Shown here: positions 16,901 through 21,864 of the stretch, piece after piece
Position numbering within the stretch: the stretch's first letter is position 1
Layout: every line of letters starts with the position of its first letter
Assembly: GCA_963557065.1 (NCBI GenBank)
Contig: CAUWCT010000060.1
Coordinates: 1 to 21,864, forward strand
From: UMGS1370 sp963557065
GTDB taxonomy: Bacteria > Bacillota > Clostridia > Lachnospirales > Lachnospiraceae
Length of the DNA stretch: 21,864 bases
Direction: 5' to 3'
Notes under the pieces: model-generated
The model's input: the letters and a program-made list of their open reading frames with translations, nothing else
Told to the model about the DNA's origin: nothing
The model's database searches: none
Made by a program: the position numbers and the translations under genes

Positions 16901-17462
16901 GCGGTATGAGTTTTTAAAAGGACAGCACGATGATCTGGTGACGGCAGAACAGACGTTGATTCAGATTATTGAAGAACTGGATATGGGAATGAGGCGTCAG
17001 TTTGAGCAGCAGTTTTCCTTAATCCGAAGTGAATTTGACAAGGTATTTAAAGAACTGTTCGGCGGCGGAAGAGGAACTCTGGAACTGATGGAAGGAGAAG
17101 ATATTTTAGAGGCAGGCATCCAGATTATCTCCCAGCCGCCGGGCAAAAAACTCCAGAATATGATGCAGCTTTCCGGCGGGGAAAAGGCGCTGACGGCCAT
17201 TGCGCTTTTGTTTGCAATTCAGAATTTAAAGCCGTCCCCCTTCTGCCTTCTGGATGAGATTGAGGCTGCCCTAGACGATTCCAACGTAGACCGGTTTGCA
17301 GGTTATCTTCACAAACTGACGGCCAGCACCCAGTTTATTGTAATTACCCACCGGCGCGGCACCATGGTGTCTGCGGACCGGCTTTACGGAATTACCATGC
17401 AGGAAAAGGGAGTTTCCGCCCTGGTTTCTGTAAACTTAATCGAAGCAGACTTAGAAAAATAA
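13902..17462 (+). CDS. smc: Chromosome segregation/condensation ATPase SMC
   Basis: SMC is the 1186-residue core of bacterial condensin, which organises the nucleoid together with ScpA and ScpB. N-terminal ATPase head: MYLKSIEIQGFKSFANK, Walker A GPNGSGKS (31-38) and the Q-loop region near 145. Two long coiled coils (about 165-500 and 660-1010) flank the hinge (about 515-650, with GIHGVVADLI, ALGGSIQNIV and GGSMTGGAFKN). The C-terminal head has the signature motif LSGGEKALTA (about 1090) and Walker B FCLLDEIEAALDD (about 1112). Full length and apparently intact. The start overlaps rnc by 10 bp. ftsY follows after a small gap. Confidence 0.98.
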   Translation: MYLKSIEIQGFKSFANKIVFEFHNGITGIVGPNGSGKSNVADAVRWVLGEQRVKQLRGASMQDVIFSGTEMRKPQGFAYVAITLDNGDHKLAIEYDEVTVSRRLYRSGESEYRINGSPCRLKDINELFYDTGIGKEGYSIIGQGQIDKILSGKPEERRELFDEAAGIVKFKRRKEIAQKKLEDERQSLVRVNDILSELEKQVGPLEKQSLTAREYLRLKEELKHLDVNLFFAETNGLKEQIGTISKNEDIVSQDLTRVKKEAETIRSEYEVLEASLGALDEKVTASRSAQEQKRLQRGNLEGQINVLKEQINTERMNAEHIRHRMESIQTEIAQREGEISGYETEKKEVSLQVSKVLERRKEAEISLMEKDTWIGDTESNLETLKQSVIDTLNEKASVNARDQRYEAMLEQVNMRRAEVSQKLLKSKSDESVQDEQIAEKQTKLKEIDQAIQAVLLHETELEEQENSASGKVRKLNGLLSEYQQTYHRTNTRLESLRNLAERYEGYGQSIRRVMEVKDRVQGIHGVVADLITSEKKYEVAIETALGGSIQNIVTDSEETAKNLIEYLKKNKFGRATFLPLTSIGNRAVFTQEKALTEKGVLGLANELVKADRQYEGLLKYLLGRVVVVDTIDNAIALSRKYQYSLRIVTLEGELLNAGGSMTGGAFKNTSNLLGRKREIEELEHSCKQVLIEIDKTNESLVSEEQRLKDLNEELGQSRKKKQDLYLDQNTIRLGISQLENRKAEIAESASDMVTEHRQLEEQAKEIADSRARLKEETSQLEEQGKKHQEEIKTLSDVLENGRKEREILAKDLAAVQMEAAGLGQKDNFLKENIRRVYEEIQKVKEELSGLSKGSGESGLAILGKEEEISRIEQEILDGDRLLETLNQEISDLSREKEETARRQKGFFEKREELSRQVSDLDKELFRLQSQKEKLEERLESCAAYMWNEYELTYTGAEELRDETPVSVPEMKKEIEGVKTQIKGLGNVNVNAIEDYKEVSERYEFLKGQHDDLVTAEQTLIQIIEELDMGMRRQFEQQFSLIRSEFDKVFKELFGGGRGTLELMEGEDILEAGIQIISQPPGKKLQNMMQLSGGEKALTAIALLFAIQNLKPSPFCLLDEIEAALDDSNVDRFAGYLHKLTASTQFIVITHRRGTMVSADRLYGITMQEKGVSALVSVNLIEADLEK

Positions 17463-17473
17463 GGAGTATGAGT

Positions 17474-18403
17474 ATGGCAAAAGGATTTTTCAGCCGTCTG
17501 GTAGAAGGACTTACTAAGACAAGAGACAACATTGTATCCGGCATTGATTCGATTTTCAGCGGATTTTCAGCCATTGACGATGATTTTTATGAAGAGATTG
17601 AAGAAACTCTGATTATGGGGGATCTGGGCATTCAGACCACCATGGCCATTGTAGAGGATTTGCGCCGTAAGGTAAAAGAGCAGCACATCAAGGAGCCGGT
17701 TCAGTGCAAACAGCTTTTAATTGACAGCATCAAGGCTCAGATGGATTTGGGAGAAAACGCCTATGAGTTTGAAAACCAAAAATCCGTTGTGCTGGTTATC
17801 GGCGTCAACGGAGTGGGAAAGACTACTTCTGTTGGCAAACTGGCTGGACAGCTAAAAGATTCCGGAAAAAAGGTAATGTTAGCCGCGGCCGATACCTTTC
17901 GTGCGGCTGCCATTGAGCAGCTTACGGAATGGGCAAATCGGGCAGGAGTGGAAATTATTGCCCAGAAAGAGGGCTCCGATCCGGCGGCCGTTATCTATGA
18001 CGCAGTAGCAGCAGCAAAATCCCGCCATGCGGACGTACTGATCTGCGATACTGCAGGCCGTCTCCACAACAAGAAAAATCTGATGGAAGAATTAAAAAAG
18101 ATTAATCGGATCATTGACAAAGAGTATCCGGACGCTTACCGGGAGACTCTGGTGGTGTTAGACGGCACAACCGGACAGAACGCCATGGCCCAGGCCAGAC
18201 AGTTTATGGAAGTAGCCGACATTACGGGAATCATTCTGACCAAGCTGGACGGAACCGCCAAAGGCGGAATTGCGGTAGCCATTCAGTCAGAACTGGGACT
18301 TCCGGTTAAATATATTGGAGTGGGAGAGCACATTGACGATCTCCAGAAGTTTAATGCGGATGACTTTGTAAACGCATTATTTAACGTTTCAGACAATCAT
18401 TAG
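17474..18403 (+). CDS. ftsY: Signal recognition particle receptor FtsY
   Basis: FtsY is the GTPase receptor that docks SRP-ribosome complexes at the membrane. It has 309 residues of N and G domain, without the long acidic A domain of E. coli FtsY. GTPase motifs: G1 GVNGVGKTTS (110-119), ADTFRAAA (140-147), DTAGR (192-196), TKLDGTAKGG (256-265), and the C-terminal GVGEHIDDLQKF. The second ATG (17474) is preferred because AAGGAG (17461-17466) is 7 nt before it, but only 1 nt before the first ATG at 17468. ylxM and ffh, common downstream neighbours, are not here; ilvA follows after 30 bp. Confidence 0.97.
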   Translation: MAKGFFSRLVEGLTKTRDNIVSGIDSIFSGFSAIDDDFYEEIEETLIMGDLGIQTTMAIVEDLRRKVKEQHIKEPVQCKQLLIDSIKAQMDLGENAYEFENQKSVVLVIGVNGVGKTTSVGKLAGQLKDSGKKVMLAAADTFRAAAIEQLTEWANRAGVEIIAQKEGSDPAAVIYDAVAAAKSRHADVLICDTAGRLHNKKNLMEELKKINRIIDKEYPDAYRETLVVLDGTTGQNAMAQARQFMEVADITGIILTKLDGTAKGGIAVAIQSELGLPVKYIGVGEHIDDLQKFNADDFVNALFNVSDNH

Positions 18404-18433
18404 GAGAATCACAGAAAAAGGGGAGAATTTATT

Positions 18434-19663
18434 ATGGAAAAACTGACATTAGAGGCATTTGAAGAAGCATCTGAAATTGTAAGCCAGGTAACCCAGGAAA
18501 CCAAGCTGATCTATAGTGAGTATTTTTCCAATCAGACCGGCAACAAGGTGTATTTAAAGCCGGAGAATATGCAGTATACCGGCGCTTACAAGGTTCGCGG
18601 CGCTTATTATAAGATCAGTACCTTGTCTGATGAAGAAAAAGAAAAGGGGCTGGTGACTGCTTCTGCGGGAAACCATGCCCAGGGAGTTGCCTATGCGGCG
18701 AAACTTGCCGGTATCAGGGCCACCATTGTCATGCCTACCACTACGCCGCTGATTAAGATTAACCGGACCAAAAGTTACGGCGCAGAAGTCGTGCTGGAGG
18801 GCAATGTGTTCGACGAGTCCTGCAGTTATGCGTATGAACTGGTAGAAAAGACCGGCGGCACCTTTGTACACCCCTTTAATGACCTGGCAGTAGCAACCGG
18901 ACAGGGAACCATTGCCATGGAGATCATCAAAGAACTTCCCACAGTTGATTACATCCTGGTTCCTGTCGGAGGAGGCGGATTGTGTACCGGCGTCTCTGTA
19001 TTGGCAAAGATGCTGAATCCAAAGATTAAAGTACTCGGAGTGGAACCGGCAGGAGCTGCCTGCATGAAAGCTTCCCTGGAAGCCGGACACGTAACAGGAC
19101 TTCCTTCTGTCAATACCATTGCAGACGGTACGGCAGTAAAGACTCCCGGCGACCTTTTATTCCCCTATATAAAAGAAAATGTAGATGACATTATTACCAT
19201 TGACGACAGCGAACTGATTGTGGCATTCCTGGATATGGTGGAAAATCACAAAATGATCGTAGAAAATTCCGGGCTCTTAACAGTGGCAGCCTTAAAACAT
19301 TTAAATGTCCGGAAGAAAAAGATTGTCTCCATTTTAAGCGGCGGCAACATGGATGTGATTACCATGGCATCCATTGTCCAGCATGGCCTGATTTTAAGGG
19401 ATCGGGTATTTACCGCATCCGTTCTTTTGCCGGATAAGCCTGGCGAACTGGCTAAGGTCTCTTCCCTTCTTGCAGAACAGCAGGCCAATGTCATCAAGCT
19501 GGAACACAATCAGTTTGTCAGCATTAACCGCAATGCGGCAGTGGAACTCCGCATTACCATGGAGGCGTTTGGAACGGCCCACAAGCAGGCGATTTTGCAG
19601 GAGTTAAATGAAAAGGGATACCGGCCGAGGCTGGTAAAGGGAAAAGGCACTTACAATGAGTGA
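18434..19663 (+). CDS. ilvA: Threonine ammonia-lyase (threonine dehydratase) with C-terminal ACT domain
   Basis: This PLP enzyme turns threonine into 2-oxobutanoate and ammonia, the first step to isoleucine, or a step in threonine catabolism. It has 409 residues. The PLP lysine is Lys53 in TGAYKVRGA; the substrate loop is SAGNHAQGVA (77-86) and the phosphate-binding glycine loop VGGGGLCTG (178-186). An ACT-type segment occupies about 331-400 (VLLPDKPGELAKVSSLL start), suggesting allosteric control. One ACT domain, rather than the two regulatory segments of E. coli IlvA, makes the biosynthetic or catabolic (TdcB-like) assignment uncertain. GGGGAG lies about 8 nt before the start. The last 8 bases overlap the next gene. 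Confidence 0.93.
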   Translation: MEKLTLEAFEEASEIVSQVTQETKLIYSEYFSNQTGNKVYLKPENMQYTGAYKVRGAYYKISTLSDEEKEKGLVTASAGNHAQGVAYAAKLAGIRATIVMPTTTPLIKINRTKSYGAEVVLEGNVFDESCSYAYELVEKTGGTFVHPFNDLAVATGQGTIAMEIIKELPTVDYILVPVGGGGLCTGVSVLAKMLNPKIKVLGVEPAGAACMKASLEAGHVTGLPSVNTIADGTAVKTPGDLLFPYIKENVDDIITIDDSELIVAFLDMVENHKMIVENSGLLTVAALKHLNVRKKKIVSILSGGNMDVITMASIVQHGLILRDRVFTASVLLPDKPGELAKVSSLLAEQQANVIKLEHNQFVSINRNAAVELRITMEAFGTAHKQAILQELNEKGYRPRLVKGKGTYNE

Positions 19664-20903
19664 TAAACAAAGGCCCCTGGCGTCCAATATTTTTTATTTT
19701 ATAAAGTGGACTTTGATTTCCTGCCTCATGGGCAGTGCAGGAGGAGTGGTCGGAGCTGCTTTTTCCCACTGTGTCGGCTGGGCGGGAAGTTTCCGCCAGA
19801 CCCATCCATGGACCCTGTATCTCCTTCCGTTTGCAGGAATTTTGATAGTCGGTCTGTATCAGATTGCAAAAGAAGGGGATAACAGAGGCACCAATGATGT
19901 GCTGACTGCCGTTTCTTCTACAACTGATTTGAGTCCTGTCACGGGTCCGCTGATTTTTGTGGGAACCGTTCTGACCCACCTGGCAGGCGGTTCTTCCGGA
20001 AGAGAAGGCGCAGCCTTGCAGATTGGGGGCAGTATGGGAAACCTGCTGGGAAAGGTCCTGAAGCTGGATGAAAAAGATCGGAAGATTGCAGTGATGTGCG
20101 GAATGAGCGCCTTATTCGGGGCGCTGTTTGGCACCCCCGTTGCAGCCGGGATTTTTTCCATGGAAGTCATCAGCATTGGAGTTATGTACTATGCTGCCCT
20201 GGTTCCCTGCTTGTTTTCTTCGTTTATAGGAACGGGGATTTCCGTTTCCCTCGGGACAAAACCGGAAGCGTTTACCATTCTGGAAGTACCGGATTTTACG
20301 GGAGGATCTGCGTTATTTGTTGTAATTTTGGGAATTTTGTGCGCTCTGGTCAGTATTCTGCTCTGTATCGTCCTTCATGGGACGCAGCATTTGTACCAGA
20401 AATATCTGACAAATCCTTATATCCGGATTGCAGCAGCCGGCATTCTTTTTATCGGGCTTACAAAGCTTTCAGGAACCAGTGAATATCTGGGAAGCGGTAC
20501 AGAGATCATTGAGCAGGCTATGGAAGGGAAGGCTGGCTGGGAAACCTTTCTTTTGAAAATGATGTTTACTGCGATCGTGCTGGGAGCCGGATTTAAAGGC
20601 GGCGAAATTGTGCCCACCATGTCCATCGGGGCCTCTTTTGGATGTGTCATGGGAATTGCGGCAGGATTTGCTCCGTCTTTATGCGCAGCCTGCGGTCTGA
20701 CGGCCCTGTTTGCAGGCGTAACCAACTGTCCCATTACAGCGCTTATGATTGCCCTGGAGTTGTTTGGTTATGAGGCAATGCCCTATTTTGCCATAATTAT
20801 AGCGGTATCTTTTACCTTGTCTGGATACTATGGACTTTACAGCAGCCAGAAATTTGTATATTCCAAGACAAGGACGGAGTTTATTAATCGAAAAGCTAAT
20901 TAG
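19656..20903 (+). CDS. ClC-family anion channel/antiporter, CLC-F-like filter motifs
   Basis: This 415-residue membrane protein has about ten or more helices. The gating-glutamate motif is GGSSGREGAALQIGG (Glu117), and TVLTHLAGGSSGREG strongly recalls the fluoride/proton CLC-F group (TLLTHLFGGSAGREGT). The GSGIP filter of chloride types is absent; RGTNDVL (77-83) stands there. A later filter segment is GAGFKGGEIVPTMSIGASFG, close to the CLC-F form GFKGGEVTP but with Val instead of Thr. NCPITALMIALELFG lies near the end. Fluoride export is therefore plausible but not shown, and no fluoride riboswitch was seen. Start: ATG overlapping ilvA by 8 bp, behind a purine-rich AAAGGGAAAAGG. It is the last gene of the run. 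Confidence 0.88.
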   Translation: MSDKQRPLASNIFYFIKWTLISCLMGSAGGVVGAAFSHCVGWAGSFRQTHPWTLYLLPFAGILIVGLYQIAKEGDNRGTNDVLTAVSSTTDLSPVTGPLIFVGTVLTHLAGGSSGREGAALQIGGSMGNLLGKVLKLDEKDRKIAVMCGMSALFGALFGTPVAAGIFSMEVISIGVMYYAALVPCLFSSFIGTGISVSLGTKPEAFTILEVPDFTGGSALFVVILGILCALVSILLCIVLHGTQHLYQKYLTNPYIRIAAAGILFIGLTKLSGTSEYLGSGTEIIEQAMEGKAGWETFLLKMMFTAIVLGAGFKGGEIVPTMSIGASFGCVMGIAAGFAPSLCAACGLTALFAGVTNCPITALMIALELFGYEAMPYFAIIIAVSFTLSGYYGLYSSQKFVYSKTRTEFINRKAN

Positions 20904-20922
20904 GAAGCAGGAAAATAAGTGC

Positions 20923-20951
20923 TTTACAACCCACTGACAGGAGAGTATAAT
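20923..20951 (+). promoter_or_regulatory. Promoter of the FMN riboswitch and ribU
   Basis: TTTACA (20923-20928), a 17-nt spacer, and a perfect TATAAT (20946-20951), about 22 nt before the riboswitch P1 stem. Confidence 0.85.
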
Positions 20952-20972
20952 AAAGGTTGCAAAAATATAATA

Positions 20973-21088
20973 AGTCTTTGTGGCAGGGTGAAAGTCCCTA
21001 CCGATGGTAATAGTCCATGACCCGTTTGATAAACGGCTGAGCCGGCGCAATTCCGGCACCGACGGTATAGTCCGGATGAGAAAAGACG
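20973..21088 (+). ncRNA. FMN riboswitch (RFN element)
   Basis: The conserved FMN aptamer core is present: GGCAGGGTGAAAGTCCC, the CGATGG and AGTCC segments, then GCCGG...CCGGC, ACCGACGGTA and AGTCCGGATG with AGAAAAG. P1 closes by GTCTTT (20974-20979) with AAAGAC (21082-21087). It precedes ribU by about 120 nt and is followed by a terminator, so FMN binding should reduce ribU transcription. Confidence 0.97.
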
Positions 21089-21103
21089 TTTTTTGGAATT
21101 GAT

Positions 21104-21134
21104 GCCTGGGCTTACTGTATTCCCAGGCTTTTTT
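21104..21134 (+). terminator. Riboswitch-controlled intrinsic terminator
   Basis: GCCTGGG (21104-21110) pairs with CCCAGGC (21122-21128), with an 11-nt loop and a run of TTTTTT. It is the likely expression platform of the FMN riboswitch; the competing antiterminator pairing was not worked out. Confidence 0.9.
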
Positions 21135-21210
21135 ATTTGATAGGAAACTCTGTATTTTTATGGAGATTCTTTCCAAAGACGCCACCCCAAAGAGGAAAGG
21201 TGACTTTACT

Positions 21211-21813
21211 ATGAAACAGGAAGCAAATGTAAAAAGACTGGTAATGATTGGACTTTTGGGAGCGCTGTCAGGGGTTCTGATGCTGTTTAAGTTTCCTCTG
21301 CCATTTATGCCTCCTTTCATGGAGTTTGATCTGTCAGGAATCACAGAAGTAATCGGCGGATTCGTGCTTGGCCCCAGGGCAGCCGTTTTGATTATCCTGG
21401 TAAAACTGCTGGTAAAGCTGGCCCTGATGGGAAGCACCACCATGCTTACCGGAGAAGCAAGCAATTTTTTATTAAGCTGTACGTATGCAGTTTCAGCCGC
21501 CTGGATTTACCACCATCACAAATCGAAACGATCAGGGGAAATCGGAATGGCAGTGGGAACCATTCTCTGCTGTCTGGCGGCAGTCGCCACTAATCTGTTT
21601 TTAATTTTCCCGTTTTACGTCAATCTGATGGGACTTAGTATGGAAGAAATTATTGCCATGTGCGGAGCAGTCAATCCTCTTATGAAAAATACCCTTACCC
21701 TGGTCCTGTTCGGAATCATTCCATTTAATCTGTTTAAATGCACAGTCACTTCTGTGATTACTGTGCTGGTTTACAAAAGAGTCAGTAAGACGATTAAACA
21801 CTATATCCATTAG
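21211..21813 (+). CDS. ribU: Riboflavin-uptake ECF transporter S component RibU
   Basis: RibU binds riboflavin and imports it with the ECF module. The 200-residue protein has about six membrane helices. The family stretch FPLPFMPPFMEFDLSGITEVIGG is present (about residues 25-50), followed by GPRAAVLIILVKLLVKL, and KNTLTLVLFGIIPFNLFK near the end. The FMN riboswitch upstream confirms the flavin link. The ATG at 21211 is used because an AGAGGAAAGG site lies upstream; the in-frame ATG at 21160 has none. No EcfA or EcfT genes are nearby. No terminator is visible in the remaining 51 bases. Confidence 0.96.
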   Translation: MKQEANVKRLVMIGLLGALSGVLMLFKFPLPFMPPFMEFDLSGITEVIGGFVLGPRAAVLIILVKLLVKLALMGSTTMLTGEASNFLLSCTYAVSAAWIYHHHKSKRSGEIGMAVGTILCCLAAVATNLFLIFPFYVNLMGLSMEEIIAMCGAVNPLMKNTLTLVLFGIIPFNLFKCTVTSVITVLVYKRVSKTIKHYIH

Positions 21814-21864
21814 GACAATATGAAGTGACCCCACATTTGTAGCAACGAGGATTTACCTGTATAC

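Noticed and set aside
19600..19760. Fluoride riboswitch before the ClC gene
   Set aside because: The upstream sequence is ilvA coding sequence and lacks the GGNGAUGG-type conserved start of that riboswitch.
20679..21464. 261-codon minus-strand frame across the clc end, the FMN riboswitch and the ribU start
   Set aside because: It runs antisense through a riboswitch and two coding genes and shows no recognisable domain.

Overview
The window is a chromosomal stretch from a Clostridia-class Firmicute, most likely Lachnospiraceae-like. The grounds are gene order (plsX-acpP-rnc-smc-ftsY), strong AGGAGG-type ribosome binding sites, a tRNA without an encoded CCA, an FMN riboswitch in front of a RibU-type ECF transporter subunit, a single-chain PurL with a fused glutaminase domain, and a DNA polymerase I without proofreading residues. 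No phage, transposase, CRISPR array or rRNA was seen. Almost all of it is core genome.

Layout. (1) 1-2802: the 3' part of purL (purine synthesis), then a simple terminator and a bidirectional terminator. (2) 2948-4445, minus strand: a secreted or membrane-anchored DUF4163/DUF3298-like protein, then upp (uracil salvage). The promoter of this pair lies in a roughly 93-bp structured unit bounded by a 10-bp direct repeat. (3) 4667-4854: a promoter, tRNA-Leu(CAA) and a terminator. (4) 4941-10019, plus strand: a small zinc-finger membrane protein, polA, a 96-residue unknown, an AGCS sodium:alanine symporter and a 103-residue unknown. (5) 10000-11666, minus strand: an ECF transporter S component that starts with TTG and overlaps by 4 bp a P1/DmpA-family Ntn hydrolase. 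The last gene of block 4 and the hydrolase overlap tail to tail by 20 bp. (6) 11868-20903, plus strand: plsX, acpP, an internal terminator-like hairpin, rnc, smc, ftsY, ilvA (threonine ammonia-lyase with ACT domain) and a ClC-family antiporter whose filter motifs lean towards the fluoride (CLC-F) type. (7) 20923-21813: promoter, FMN riboswitch, terminator and ribU. The last 51 bases hold no recognisable feature.

How the genes work together: purL and upp feed nucleotide pools. plsX and acpP feed phospholipid synthesis, and rnc/smc/ftsY form the common RNA processing, chromosome condensation and protein targeting set. Two ECF S components (RibU and the unassigned one) appear without EcfA/EcfA'/EcfT genes, so both probably share an energising module encoded elsewhere.

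The least routine parts are the ECF S component plus P1 hydrolase pair (possibly salvage of a pantetheine-like or beta-alanyl amide), its foldable leader, the CLC-F-like transporter behind ilvA, and the repeat-bounded unit at 4484-4586. None of these amounts to a demonstrated new system from sequence alone.
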